Source of the DNA: Sphingobium sp. SCG-1
Lineage (GTDB): Bacteria; Pseudomonadota; Alphaproteobacteria; Sphingomonadales; Sphingomonadaceae
Length of the DNA stretch: 64,000 nt
Assembly (NCBI RefSeq): GCF_002953135.1
Contig: NZ_CP026373.1
Coordinates: 1-64,000, forward strand
Direction of reading: 5' to 3'
Each line of letters starts with the position of its first letter. Positions within the stretch are counted from its first letter, which is position 1. The notes under the pieces are model-generated. The model saw only the letters and a program-made list of their open reading frames with translations. It was not told where the DNA came from and did not search any database. Shown here in pieces: positions 52,248 through 60,512 of this stretch. Made by a program: the position numbers and the translations under genes.

Positions 52248-54113
52248 ATGCAGGCCGCTATTATCCTGAGAAGGCTCGAGACTCTTCCGGCCCTGTCGCG
52301 GGCGGGAAAGCGGGTCAATGGTCTTCACCGCTTGTTGAGATCGTCGCATCTCTACGAACGGGCCTATGTCAAAGTGTCCCGGAACCGGGGTGCAGCGACA
52401 CCGGGCGTTGACGGGCAAAGCTTCGACGGCATGACGCTTGAGAGGTTAGCCAATCTCGCCCGGCAGGTGGCCGATGGCACTTACCGCCCCCGACCGGTCA
52501 GACGGGTCTATATCCCCAAGGGCAATGGCAAAATGCGCCCATTGGGCATCCCTACGGTCGATGATCGCATTGTTCAGGAAGCGGCTCGAATCGTCCTCGC
52601 GCAAATCTATGATCCTGTGTTCTCAAAGCATAGTCATGGGTTCCGCACGGGGCGCTCGTGCCATACGGCGCTCGAAGAGATCCGTAATACCTGGACAGGC
52701 ATGAAATGGCTGATCGAGGTGGATGTTCGCGGGTTCTTCGACAACATCGACCATGACATCCTGCTTAGGCTTCTCTCGAAACGCATCGATGACCCTCGGT
52801 TCATCGGTCTGATCGAACGGATGTTGAAGGCGGGCGTCATGGACGACTGGACGTTCGAGCGGACCTATAGCGGCACCCCTCAGGGCGGCGTAATCTCGCC
52901 CTTGCTGGCCAACATATATCTCCATGAGCTTGATGAGTTCATGGAGGAAATGCGGGTCGGCTTCGATCAGGGAAAAACGCGCAGGGCAAATCCTGCCTAC
53001 ACGCGTCTATCTCGCCAGATCGCTGATTATCGTGCCGAGATCGATGCGCTCCGCGCCGGTGGCGCGGACGATGCCAAGGTTCGTAACCTGTTGAAGCGGA
53101 TCAAGGCAGTCACGAAAGAAAGGCGGGCATGTCCGTCTGTCGATCCAATGGACCCGGACTTCCGGCGCCTGCGCTATTGTCGCTACGCCGACGACTTTCT
53201 CGTCGGTGTAATCGGCAGCAAGGCTGATGCAACAAGGATCAGGGCTGAAATCGAAGCGTTCCTTCGTGATCGGCTCAACCTTGAAGTGTCACCGGAGAAG
53301 ACGCGGGTCAGTGATGCATCGAAGGGATCGCCGTTCCTTGGCTTCCACGTTTGCGCCTTCACGTTGCGGTCTGCCGGATCAATGGCAGGGCGGTCGAAGG
53401 TCGGTGGCGGATCACGTCGTGTCCGTCGCCGACCAACGCGGGGCAATATCAAGCTGTGGGTGCCGAGGTCTCGGGTCTATGGGTTCTGCAGGCGCAAGAA
53501 ACTCGGCAACCTCGATCTGAGGAATGGCCGGGTACGTCCGCAGTTCCTCGACTCCAGTGTCGCGGAAATGGTCATTGCCTACAACTCGGAGCTACGTGGC
53601 CTCGCCAATTATTATGCGATCGCAGACGGCGTGAAAAGCTCGCTCGACGGCCTTGAACTCGTCATGTTCAGGAGCCTGCTGGCGACCATCGCGGCGCGGC
53701 AGCGCATAACGCGGGCGCGGGCCATGGCAAATCTGAAACTGGGGACGGACTATGGCGTGAAAACCATGGTTCGGGGCGAACTGCGGGTCCAGATGCTCTG
53801 GAGGTTGAAGCACCTGAACGTTCGGCCTTGGCAACGGTCGGTCGTGGATAACACCACGGTCGGCTCACGCCTTGCGCTGAGCACGAACGATATCATCACA
53901 CGCCTCAGCGCACGCGAATGCGAGAGCTGCGGCGATGTTGATGGTCCGTTCGAAGCGCATCATCCCAACAGGCTGAAGGACAAGCGGCGCGGACCGATGA
54001 CGGCGTGGAAACAATCGGCTCGGCGGCGCGGAACTATCGTTCTGTGTCGCTCATGCCACGTCCATCTCCACGGCGGCCGGTTGACCAGCGGAATGGAGAG
54101 CCGTGTGCATTGA
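52248..54113 (+). CDS. ltrA: Group II intron reverse transcriptase/maturase
   Basis: 621 residues. Reverse transcriptase blocks include RRVYIPKGNGKMRPLGIPTV, DVRGFFDNIDHD, TPQGGVISPLLANIYL and the catalytic CRYADDFLVG near residue 310. The maturase X domain follows (NYYAIAD region), then a C-terminal HNH endonuclease: CESCG, EAHHPNRLKD, CRSCHVHLH. With the HNH the intron can carry out full retrohoming. No frameshift seen. GGAAAGGA before the ATG is a good RBS. Confidence 0.95.
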   Translation: MQAAIILRRLETLPALSRAGKRVNGLHRLLRSSHLYERAYVKVSRNRGAATPGVDGQSFDGMTLERLANLARQVADGTYRPRPVRRVYIPKGNGKMRPLGIPTVDDRIVQEAARIVLAQIYDPVFSKHSHGFRTGRSCHTALEEIRNTWTGMKWLIEVDVRGFFDNIDHDILLRLLSKRIDDPRFIGLIERMLKAGVMDDWTFERTYSGTPQGGVISPLLANIYLHELDEFMEEMRVGFDQGKTRRANPAYTRLSRQIADYRAEIDALRAGGADDAKVRNLLKRIKAVTKERRACPSVDPMDPDFRRLRYCRYADDFLVGVIGSKADATRIRAEIEAFLRDRLNLEVSPEKTRVSDASKGSPFLGFHVCAFTLRSAGSMAGRSKVGGGSRRVRRRPTRGNIKLWVPRSRVYGFCRRKKLGNLDLRNGRVRPQFLDSSVAEMVIAYNSELRGLANYYAIADGVKSSLDGLELVMFRSLLATIAARQRITRARAMANLKLGTDYGVKTMVRGELRVQMLWRLKHLNVRPWQRSVVDNTTVGSRLALSTNDIITRLSARECESCGDVDGPFEAHHPNRLKDKRRGPMTAWKQSARRRGTIVLCRSCHVHLHGGRLTSGMESRVH

Positions 54114-54131
54114 AAGGTGCAAGCACGGTTC
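54098..54131 (+). ncRNA. Group II intron domain V
   Basis: A 34-base hairpin with arms GAGCCGTGTGC and GCACGGTTC, capped by a GAAA tetraloop. This is the catalytic domain V, which includes the catalytic triad near its base. It overlaps the last codons of the maturase gene, and domain VI follows at once. Confidence 0.85.
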
Positions 54132-54253
54132 GGGGGGAGGCGCTGGAACGTCCTCGAAGAGGCGCTCCGCGTCGACCCTACCGAGACCCGGCACGGGGCT
54201 CGGGGCGTTTCGCCTAGAGCCCGGTCCGGCGCAGCCGGAGCCGCCCCGAACAC

Positions 54254-54817
54254 TCAAACATCTTTTGTATCAGCCAGATCACCGAACAAACGAAGCAATA
54301 TCTCGTCCAGGCTCACGACCTTCTCGAACCTGGATATCCGGAGCTTGCGGTGGTTCGGCCGCTCATTCTTCTCGCCCTGCGCCGTCCCCTTGCTGTGTCT
54401 GGCGACGGCAAACGGACTGATATCCGGCAACGGCTCCCCCGGCCCCGCGCCGAACCACAGATAATGGTCGAAGAGAAGATCCGGCGTCACGACGATCCAG
54501 ATGACGCATCCGCTCGGCTTCTCCATCAGCTTGAGGCTGATCTTGACCTCATCGGTCTTGCCCCCGACGATTTTGGTCTTGAACTGGATATGGCGGGTCA
54601 CCCGGCGGCGGGCCATGACCAGATCATAGCCGCCCGCGTCGAATTCGGAGCGCAGCACTTCGACGTCTGTCACACCCAGCTGCCACAGGCGGCGCAGCGC
54701 TTCACCGACAAAGACATGCTCGACGATGCGCTCGCGCAGGGTCGAATGAATGATGCGGGCTCGCTTCCTCGGTAAGATCGTCCAATCGGCACTCGCCCAA
54801 TAAGGGCGGGGGCGCAT
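54254..54817 (-). CDS. Nuclease-like protein (possible PD-(D/E)xK fold)
   Basis: 187 residues. LRSEFDAGGYDLVMA followed by RHIQFKTKI has the E...D..GYD....Q.K pattern of PD-(D/E)xK restriction-like nucleases. A downstream stretch, VIWIVVTPDLLFDHYLWFG, fits the core sheet. Function and partner unknown; it may be a solitary restriction-type or repair-type enzyme. The ATG lies within the hairpin at 54805-54826, so start or expression control is unusual. No other in-frame ATG is near. Confidence 0.62.
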   Translation of the reverse strand: MRPRPYWASADWTILPRKRARIIHSTLRERIVEHVFVGEALRRLWQLGVTDVEVLRSEFDAGGYDLVMARRRVTRHIQFKTKIVGGKTDEVKISLKLMEKPSGCVIWIVVTPDLLFDHYLWFGAGPGEPLPDISPFAVARHSKGTAQGEKNERPNHRKLRISRFEKVVSLDEILLRLFGDLADTKDV

Positions 54818-54826
54818 GCCCCCGCC
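54805..54826 (-). terminator. Hairpin over the nuclease-like gene start
   Basis: A 9-bp stem (GGCGGGGGC/GCCCCCGCC) with a GCAT loop that contains the start codon of the nuclease-like gene on the minus strand. It lies nine bases after the 54-aa gene stop. It may end that transcript, act as an attenuator, or block the start codon of the downstream gene. Confidence 0.65.
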
Positions 54827-54834
54827 TGAAAGTT

Positions 54835-54999
54835 TCAGCTGAACGGATCATATTCGTTGATGACGACCACGTCGCCGTCAAAGTCGTCGGCGGTGATGAC
54901 GGCGAACTGGTTGCCGATACCGATGACCATCGTTGCGATCATGAGGGTCTTGGAGAGGCCGAGCGCACTCAGGCGGGCGATCTTGATGTCGGTGAACAT
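54835..54999 (-). CDS. 54-aa small protein
   Basis: 54 residues from ATG 54999 with AAGGAG eight bases upstream. It begins MFTDIKIARLSALGLSKTL, then a weakly hydrophobic middle (MIATMVIGIG) and an acidic tail (DDFDGDVVV...). The strong RBS and regular codon use make it credible despite its size. No known family; possibly membrane-associated. It lies just upstream of the nuclease-like gene with a hairpin between them. Confidence 0.6.
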   Translation of the reverse strand: MFTDIKIARLSALGLSKTLMIATMVIGIGNQFAVITADDFDGDVVVINEYDPFS

Positions 55000-55245
55000 G
55001 TCGAGGCTCCTTGATTGCCGGCGGGTTCATCCCCGCTCGACTGGCGCCCGAAGTGTTCGGTGGGTGGCCGCGATCACTTTTTGCCGCAGGCCAAAAGCCG
55101 TAGCGAAGCGACCGGACCCTTTACGGGTTGATCGCATTAGGCGGCCCGCCGGACCAAGGATTGCGCCTCAAAGAGCGGGGTGAAGCTGCCGGTGAGAAGA
55201 GGTCATGGCCCCACCCTACGCATATCACGCGGCGCTTGTGCTTTC

Positions 55246-55280
55246 CTCATATGAGACATATATTCGTATCAGATGAGACA
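55246..55280. promoter_or_regulatory. Operator candidates of the RES-Xre locus
   Basis: A palindrome CTCATATGAG (55246-55255) and a direct repeat ATGAGACA at 55251-55258 and 55273-55280, 22 bases apart (two helical turns), lie just before the antitoxin start. Xre antitoxins of this family repress their own operon, so binding here is likely. Confidence 0.55.
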
Positions 55281-55290
55281 GGAGCAGCAG

Positions 55291-55725
55291 ATGGCGAGCC
55301 AGCCCATGACGATCGAGACCTTGCTCGGGGTCGCGCCCCGGAAGGGCGACACGCGCCTGGGGCTGAGCTATTCGATTCTCGAAGGCCTGCCGGTCGGCGC
55401 GCTCGATCATCTCGCCGACACTGTCGCGCCCAATGACAGCCGCTTCAAGTTCCGCCTCATTTCCAAGGCGACGCTCGATCGCCGCAAGAAATCGGCGTCC
55501 AAGCGCCTGACAAGCGAGGAAGGCGACAAACTGGCGCGGATCGCCAAGGTGTTCAGCTTCGCGCTCGATATCTACAAGGACCCCGCCAAAGTCCGCGACT
55601 TTCTCGGCCGCGCGCACCCCATGCTCGACGACAAGGCCCCGCTCGACGTGGCACTGGCGACCGGCCCCGGTGCCGATGTCGTCGTCAACCTGTTGGGACG
55701 GGCGGCCTATGGCGGCGGCGCGTGA
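55291..55725 (+). CDS. Xre/ParS-type antitoxin (MbcA family, DUF2384)
   Basis: 144 residues from ATG 55291 with CAGGAG upstream (ATG 55273 lacks an RBS and overlaps the repeats). The Xre-like core has SKATLDRRKKSASKRLTSEEGDKLARIAKV, and the C-terminal half is the DUF2384 region ending RDFLGRAHPML and LLGRAAYGG. It neutralises and represses its RES toxin. It overlaps the toxin gene by four bases. Confidence 0.88.
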   Translation: MASQPMTIETLLGVAPRKGDTRLGLSYSILEGLPVGALDHLADTVAPNDSRFKFRLISKATLDRRKKSASKRLTSEEGDKLARIAKVFSFALDIYKDPAKVRDFLGRAHPMLDDKAPLDVALATGPGADVVVNLLGRAAYGGGA

Positions 55726-56201
55726 GCGCTCAAATCACCGACCGCGTGCTGACCTGTTTCCGGATCGGTGATCCCGACGGCGCGCATCCGATCTATGACA
55801 GCGAGGGCGCCCGGCTTTATCCGGGACGGTGGAACACCGCAGCCAGCCCGATCATCTACACGTCAGAACATTATTCGACGGCGATGCTCGAAAAGCTCGT
55901 CCACGCGAATACCGTAATGCCGCCCAACCAGCATTATATCCGCATCACCATACCCAATGGCGTCAGCTACGAAATCTTCCCAAGCGCGAAATTTCCCGGG
56001 TGGGACGGCAAGCGCGAAGACATCTGCAAGGCGTTTGGCGAGGCGTGGTTCGCGGCGGGGCGCTCGGCGCTGTTGCTGGTGCCTTCGATCCCGGCGCGGG
56101 TGGATCGCAACATCCTCATCAATTCTGAGCATCCCGACGCCAAGGCGATCGGCTTCGATCTCCCCGAGCCGATCTGGTGGGATGACCGGCTCTACAGCTA
56201 G
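55722..56201 (+). CDS. RES-domain toxin
   Basis: 159 residues from GTG 55722. The RES domain motifs are present: FRIGDP, GARLYPGRWNT (Arg/G of the R-E-S set), IYTSEHYSTAMLEKLVH (with E) and SALLLVPSIPARVDRNILIN (with S). RES toxins degrade NAD+ or ADP-ribosylate targets; together with the upstream antitoxin they form a type II stabilisation or phage-defence module. Common on plasmids. Confidence 0.9.
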   Translation: MSAQITDRVLTCFRIGDPDGAHPIYDSEGARLYPGRWNTAASPIIYTSEHYSTAMLEKLVHANTVMPPNQHYIRITIPNGVSYEIFPSAKFPGWDGKREDICKAFGEAWFAAGRSALLLVPSIPARVDRNILINSEHPDAKAIGFDLPEPIWWDDRLYS

Positions 56202-56219
56202 ATCAAGAATTCGTCCTTG

Positions 56220-56477
56220 ATGGATGTTCTTTCTTTGTTCTATTCTCCGGCCATGCTCCGAGTCGATGAAGATAGCCTGGCCCTCCATCTCGAGGTTTCG
56301 CTCGCAACGGCCGAACCGGCCCTCGTGACCAGTATTCGGTGCGGTGACGCCGTTGCGCGTCGCCGTGCGACGGCGGAGTTGGCGCGGCACCTCGCCAAGC
56401 GGTTGCGCTGCTATGATATCCTCGCCGATGAGTCCGCAGCCCGGTCCGATACATTGCCGCTCTTTCCTGACGCATGA
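56220..56477 (+). CDS. Hypothetical small protein
   Basis: 85 residues from ATG 56220 (ATG 56253 is an alternative). It contains MLRVDEDSLALHLEVSLATAE and an Ala/Arg-rich helical region ending in ARHLAKRLRCYDILADES. No family recognised; a helical DNA-binding role is possible. It follows the RES toxin by 18 bases and ends 28 bases before the nuclease gene. Confidence 0.5.
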   Translation: MDVLSLFYSPAMLRVDEDSLALHLEVSLATAEPALVTSIRCGDAVARRRATAELARHLAKRLRCYDILADESAARSDTLPLFPDA

Positions 56478-56505
56478 CTCACGCTACCGCCCCGGTTGAG
56501 CGCTG

Positions 56506-56934
56506 ATGCTCGCCGTATTTCTGCTTGCCGTCGCGGTCGTGCCCAACGGCCAATCGTTCGCCTGCACACCCGTCAGGGTCTGGGACGGCGATGGCCCGAT
56601 CTGGTGTCGCGAGGGACCACGGATCCGGCTCGCGGGTATAGCGGCGCGGGAGATCGATGGTTCGTGCCGCAGGAGACAGCCCTGCCCGCGCGCCAGCGGC
56701 ATTGTCGCGCGCGACACGCTGGTGCGGTTGCTGGGCGGCGCGAAAGGCCGCGCTGGCACGGGTCATATCCTTGTCGCAGGCCCGAAGCTCCAATGCCGAT
56801 CGACCGGCAATGCGAAGGGGGATCGCACCGGTGCCTGGTGCGCCGCACCCGCGATCGGCGATATCAGCTGCGCCATGATTGCGACCGGCACGGTGCTCCG
56901 GTGGGATCGCTATGCGGCGGGCCATTGCCGCTAA
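56506..56934 (+). CDS. Secreted SNase-like nuclease
   Basis: 142 residues with a signal peptide (MLAVFLLAVAVVPNGQSFA). The mature N-terminus has CTPVRVWDGDGPIWC and RIRLAGIAAREIDGS, the opening and first catalytic Arg/Glu region of thermonuclease-like (SNase) domains. The usual C-terminal catalytic Arg region is replaced by a Cys-rich stretch with DRTGAWC. It is shorter than full SNases, so activity is not certain. SNase-like genes are common on conjugative elements. Confidence 0.75.
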   Translation: MLAVFLLAVAVVPNGQSFACTPVRVWDGDGPIWCREGPRIRLAGIAAREIDGSCRRRQPCPRASGIVARDTLVRLLGGAKGRAGTGHILVAGPKLQCRSTGNAKGDRTGAWCAAPAIGDISCAMIATGTVLRWDRYAAGHCR

Positions 56935-56981
56935 GGCGAGCCGGACGACACACATCTAAGCATGGCAAAGGCTGCGACACA

Positions 56982-57722
56982 TTAGCTGACGGCCTGCGTC
57001 GTCAGATCTTTTGCCCCATCTTGCTTGAGTGCCGCTGCTTTGCGCTCGGAATAGCGATCGACGAGCTCGTCGGCATGACCACGCGTGAGGATGGTAAAGC
57101 GGACGAGTTCCTCCATCACATCGACGATGCGGTCGTAATAGCTTGAGGCGCGCATACGACCGCCATCGTCGAATTCCTTGAACGCCATGGCGACGCTCGA
57201 CTGGTTCGGGATGGTGATCATGCGCATCCAGCGCCCGAGCAGGCGCAGCGTATTGACCGCGTTGAAGGACTGGGAACCCCCCGACACCTGCATTACCGCG
57301 AGGGTTCGCCCCTGGGTCGGGCGCATGCCGCCAAATTCGAGCGGCAGATGATCGATCTGGGCCTTCATGATGCCGGTGATCTGACCATTGCGTTCGGGGC
57401 TGCACCGAACCATGCCCTCGGACCACAGGGCATGCTCACGCAATTCATGGACGGCCGGATGATCGTCGCCCTGCACCTGATCGGGCAGAGGGAGATCGCG
57501 CGGATCGAAGATACGCACCTCTGCCCCGAAGAGAATGAGCAGCCGGGCAGCCTCTTCGACCGCGAGACGGCTGAACGAACGATCGCGCAGCGAACCGTAG
57601 AGCAGCAGAATGCGCGGCGGATGATCGAGCGCACCAAGACCGGCAGCGAGATTGCGCACGACCACCGCCGGATCGAGCGCGGGCATGAGGTCGGGATCGG
57701 CCAAGAGACGCAGGCGGGACAT
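56982..57722 (-). CDS. arsH: ArsH NADPH-dependent flavin reductase
   Basis: 246 residues from ATG 57722, overlapping the arsN2 stop. Flavodoxin-like fold with ILLLYGSLRDRSFSR (FMN phosphate loop near residue 40), QIDHLPLEFGGMRPTQGR, and GSQSFNAVNTLRLLGRW. ArsH oxidises trivalent organoarsenicals in several bacteria. It closes the ars operon. A decayed second copy of its C-terminal half is present at 63709-63990. Confidence 0.93.
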   Translation of the reverse strand: MSRLRLLADPDLMPALDPAVVVRNLAAGLGALDHPPRILLLYGSLRDRSFSRLAVEEAARLLILFGAEVRIFDPRDLPLPDQVQGDDHPAVHELREHALWSEGMVRCSPERNGQITGIMKAQIDHLPLEFGGMRPTQGRTLAVMQVSGGSQSFNAVNTLRLLGRWMRMITIPNQSSVAMAFKEFDDGGRMRASSYYDRIVDVMEELVRFTILTRGHADELVDRYSERKAAALKQDGAKDLTTQAVS

Positions 57723-58153
57723 CAGCAAATCCGTTTGGAAAGAAAGGCGGCATCGGCCGGGCAAAGCGATCGAAACTCCGCAGAATCGGCAATCGGCGCC
57801 GGCGCATCTGCCCGCTCGGCCGGGCCATAGCCAAAGCGACGGAAAAACGGCGCGGCCGTTGTGGTGAGCAGATACAGGCATGTCGCGCCCTCGTCAGCGG
57901 CGGCGCGCTCCAGCGCAGCCAACATCGCGCCGCCCAGCGCTTTGCCACGGCGCGGCGATGCGATGATGAAAGAGCGCAGCAAACGATCCGGCCCAGTGCC
58001 TTCGAGACCGCCAAAGCCGACGAGGCCGTTGCCATCGTCAAACCGGTAAAAGCGACTGTAGAGTGCTTCGAGATCGCCGATCGGCAGCGCTTCGGCCGAA
58101 AGCATCTCGGCGAGAACGGTCATTTGGTCATGATCGACACGGGCAATGATCAT
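57722..58153 (-). CDS. arsN2: ArsN2-type GNAT acetyltransferase
   Basis: 143 residues, GNAT fold. LVGFGGLEG is the beta-4 strand and RRGKALGGAMLAALERAA is the acetyl-CoA binding motif A, followed by LYLLTTTAAPFFRRFGY. It acetylates arsenical thiols or antibiotics such as phosphinothricin-like arsinothricin in related ArsN proteins. Located between acr3 and arsH and overlapping both genes. Confidence 0.88.
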   Translation of the reverse strand: MIIARVDHDQMTVLAEMLSAEALPIGDLEALYSRFYRFDDGNGLVGFGGLEGTGPDRLLRSFIIASPRRGKALGGAMLAALERAAADEGATCLYLLTTTAAPFFRRFGYGPAERADAPAPIADSAEFRSLCPADAAFLSKRIC

Positions 58154-59226
58154 GCCGCCGCCCGCCGCTCGTACCAGGGGCGCGTTGCCTTCACGATGCC
58201 CACGACCGAGAGCATCACCGGCACCTCGACAAGCACGCCGACCACCGTCGCCAGCGCGGCGCCGGAATTGAGGCCAAAAAGGCTGATCGCCGCCGCGACG
58301 GCCAACTCAAAGAAATTCGAGGCGCCGATCAAGGCTGCGGGGGCTGCGACGCACCAGGCCACGCCAAACCGGCGGCTCAGCCAGTAGGCCAGCCCCGCGT
58401 TGAAATAAACCTGCACGAGGATCGGCACGGCAATCAGCGCGATGACCAGCGGATGCGCGACAATCGCCCTGCCCTGAAACCCGAATAACAGAACCAACGT
58501 CATCAGGAGTGCCACCAGCGACACCAGGCCGAACACTGACTGTATGCGATCGAGGGCGGCTTCGCCGCCCGAGGAGAGCAGTGCCCGTCGCGCAACCTGG
58601 GCGACGATGACGGGCGCAACGATATAGAGCAGCACCGAAATCAGCAGCGTGTCCCAGGGCACCGCGATCGAGGCCACCCCCAGTAGCAGGCCCACCAAAG
58701 GCGCAAAGGCAAAGACCATGATGATGTCGTTGAGCGCGACTTGGCTCAGCGTAAAGCGCGGTTCGCCGCCGCACAGATTGGACCAGACGAACACCATCGC
58801 CGTGCAGGGCGCGGCCGCCAGCAGAATGAGCCCCGCGACATAGGAGCTGATCTCGGAAGCCGGCAGAAGCGGACGGGACAGCCAGCCCAGGAAAACCGTC
58901 CCCAGCAGCGCCATCGAAAAGGGCTTTACCGCCCAGTTGATGAAGAGCGTGACGCCAACGCCTTTCCAATGCTGTCGCACCGATCCCAGCGCACCAAGGT
59001 CTATCTTGAGCAGCATGGGCACAATCATCAGCCAGATCAGCACCGCCACCACGAGATTGACGCGCGCAACTTCTGCCGACGCGATCGCGCTGAACAGGCC
59101 CGGCAGACCATAGCCAAGCACGATTCCGACGACGATGCACAGCGCCACCCAGATGCTGAGATAGCGCTCGCAGCCGCTGATGGCAGGCGGATGCGGTGCT
59201 GCGCAAAGATCGGGCGCTGCGGTCAC
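58150..59226 (-). CDS. acr3: ACR3-family arsenite efflux permease
   Basis: 358 residues with ten hydrophobic segments and the ACR3 hallmarks: APCTAMVFVWS with the conserved Cys in the fourth segment, ALNDIIMVFAFAPLVG, and IGASNFFELAVAAAISLFG. It exports arsenite. The overlap with arsC (59223) and arsN2 (58153) is four bases in each case. This is ACR3 type (also called arsB in many annotations), not the E. coli ArsB type. Confidence 0.95.
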   Translation of the reverse strand: MTAAPDLCAAPHPPAISGCERYLSIWVALCIVVGIVLGYGLPGLFSAIASAEVARVNLVVAVLIWLMIVPMLLKIDLGALGSVRQHWKGVGVTLFINWAVKPFSMALLGTVFLGWLSRPLLPASEISSYVAGLILLAAAPCTAMVFVWSNLCGGEPRFTLSQVALNDIIMVFAFAPLVGLLLGVASIAVPWDTLLISVLLYIVAPVIVAQVARRALLSSGGEAALDRIQSVFGLVSLVALLMTLVLLFGFQGRAIVAHPLVIALIAVPILVQVYFNAGLAYWLSRRFGVAWCVAAPAALIGASNFFELAVAAAISLFGLNSGAALATVVGVLVEVPVMLSVVGIVKATRPWYERRAAA

Positions 59227-59654
59227 GGCGAGACCCGCTTGCCATCGGCATCGATCACGCGCTGGCCATCCTCCTTGCTGAATGCGCCGCGCTGCGTGGT
59301 CGGCAGCAGATCGAGCACGGTTTCGGATGGTCGGCAGAGCCTCACGCCGAGCGGCGAGACTACGATCGGGCGGTTGATCAGGATCGGGCGCGCCACCATC
59401 GCATCGACCAGTTCGTCATCGGTGAGGGCAAGGTTGTCGAGCCCCAGTTCGCAATAGGGCGTACCCTTCTCGCGCAGCAACCCCCGCGGCGTGAGGCCCA
59501 TGCGCGCGATAAGTGACACAAGCCGTGACCGGTTGGGTGGCGTCTTGAGATATTCGATAATGTGCGGTTCGATGCCCGCATTCTCGATCATCGCCAGCGT
59601 ATTACGCGACGTGCCGCAATCGGGATTGTGGTAGATGATGACGTCGATCGGCAT
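59223..59654 (-). CDS. arsC: Glutaredoxin-type arsenate reductase
   Basis: 143 residues. Catalytic Cys in IYHNPDCGTSRNTL (residue 13), and arginines in the later RPILINRPIVV stretch bind arsenate as in R773-type ArsC. It reduces arsenate to arsenite using glutathione and glutaredoxin. ArsC is followed, with four-base overlap, by acr3. Confidence 0.94.
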   Translation of the reverse strand: MPIDVIIYHNPDCGTSRNTLAMIENAGIEPHIIEYLKTPPNRSRLVSLIARMGLTPRGLLREKGTPYCELGLDNLALTDDELVDAMVARPILINRPIVVSPLGVRLCRPSETVLDLLPTTQRGAFSKEDGQRVIDADGKRVSP

Positions 59655-59663
59655 GGCAGGCTC

Positions 59664-59996
59664 TCAGCAGCAAGGAACGAGTTCGGCGATCAGTGGCTCG
59701 CACAACTCCGCCCTGCCCCCGCAGCAGTCCTTGACGAGGAACAGGGTAAGCGCCTTGAGCTGATCAAGGTCGGCGCGGTAGATGATCTGGCGGCTATGGC
59801 GTTCAGCACGGATCAGACCCGCGCGGGCAAGCCCGGCCAGATGCGATGACATCGTATTTTGGGGGATATGGAGCTGACGGGCAACCTCGCCTGCAGCCAA
59901 TCCATCAGGCTCATGCCGTACCAGCAGGCGGAACGCGTCGAGCCGGGTTCCCTGAGCGAGCGCGCCCAAAGCGCCAATCGCAGAATCATTGTCCAT
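59664..59996 (-). CDS. arsR: ArsR arsenical-responsive repressor
   Basis: 110 residues from ATG 59996 (a GTG/ATG-like start upstream would add a non-conserved leader). Winged HTH with GEVARQLHIPQNTMSSHLAGLARAGLIRAERHSRQIIYR; the C-terminus has CCGGRAELC and ends in CC, an alternative As(III) site placement compared with the classical ELCVCDL. It represses the ars operon, with arsenite relieving it. First gene of arsR-arsC-acr3-arsN2-arsH. Confidence 0.9.
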   Translation of the reverse strand: MDNDSAIGALGALAQGTRLDAFRLLVRHEPDGLAAGEVARQLHIPQNTMSSHLAGLARAGLIRAERHSRQIIYRADLDQLKALTLFLVKDCCGGRAELCEPLIAELVPCC

Positions 59997-60020
59997 ATAT
60001 CGATAATATTGGATATATGG
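59993..60020. promoter_or_regulatory. ArsR operator/promoter dyad
   Basis: CCATATATC and GGATATATGG form an inverted repeat around ATAATATT, overlapping the arsR start codon. AT-rich dyads of this kind are typical ArsR sites; the site would allow autorepression. Confidence 0.7.
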
Positions 60021-60060
60021 ATTTCTGACAAGCGCGAACGGATGAACGCACAAACAGCAA

Positions 60061-60090
60061 AAAGCCCGGTGGCTGATGCCACCGGGCTTT
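60061..60090 (-). terminator. Rho-independent terminator after ssb
   Basis: Stem AAAGCCCGGTGGC/GCCACCGGGCTTT with a TGAT loop. On the minus strand TTTTTGCTG follows, so it ends ssb transcription, eight bases after its stop. Confidence 0.88.
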
Positions 60091-60098
60091 CGCGGGTT

Positions 60099-60512
60099 TC
60101 AGAAGGGAATTTCGTCATCATCCACCGAGCTGTCGCTGCCGCCCTGGTCGCCACTCGCGGGCTTGGCGCGGGTGAGGAAGGTCACCTCGTCGGCGATGAT
60201 CTCGACGCCGTACCGCTCGATATTCTCGTTGTCGGTCCAGCGGGTGTAGTGGATGCGACCGCGCACCATCACCTTCATTCCCTTGTCGACATATTGTTCG
60301 ACAGTCTTGCCGACGCCGTTGAAGCAGGTGATGCGGTGCCATTCGGTATCTTCGATCCGGCGGCCATTGTCGTCCTTGACAATCTTGCCGTTGCTGTCGC
60401 GCTTGGGCCGCGATGTCGCGAGGCTGAAGTGGATGATCTTGGTGCCGCCCTGGGTGGTGCGGGCTTCCGGCGTGGCGCCGACATTGCCGGCGAGGATGAC
60501 GAGGTTCTGCAT
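60099..60512 (-). CDS. ssb: Single-stranded DNA-binding protein
   Basis: 137 residues from ATG 60512 (AAGGAA upstream). OB fold: NLVILAGNVGATPEAR, the DTEWHRITCFN strand with conserved Trp, and YVDKGMKVMVRGRIHYTRW. It ends in the acidic SSB tail DDDEIPF that recruits replication proteins. Plasmid-borne SSBs protect transferred single strands in recipients. The leader carries a repeat shared with the DUF2493 gene. Confidence 0.93.
   Translation of the reverse strand: MQNLVILAGNVGATPEARTTQGGTKIIHFSLATSRPKRDSNGKIVKDDNGRRIEDTEWHRITCFNGVGKTVEQYVDKGMKVMVRGRIHYTRWTDNENIERYGVEIIADEVTFLTRAKPASGDQGGSDSSVDDDEIPF

Larger units (their letters stand above)
51639..54181 (+). mobile_element. Group II intron
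   Basis: The 5' end is GTGCGCC, matching the GUGYG consensus. About 600 bases of structured non-coding RNA (domains I-III) precede the maturase ORF, which lies in domain IV. Domain V is at 54098-54131, followed by a GGCGCT-rich domain VI stem, and the 3' end is read as ...CCCTAC near 54181. Both ends and the ORF are intact, so the intron may be active. It sits between the merR gene and a nuclease-like gene, in no obvious host gene; a 15-codon ORF starting 51593 would continue across the junction but is not convincing. Confidence 0.85.

Noticed and set aside
51593..54420. Spliced host gene of the group II intron (ORF from 51593 continuing after 54181)
   Set aside because: The joined frame is Pro/Arg/Gly-rich, runs antisense to the nuclease-like gene, and has no RBS.
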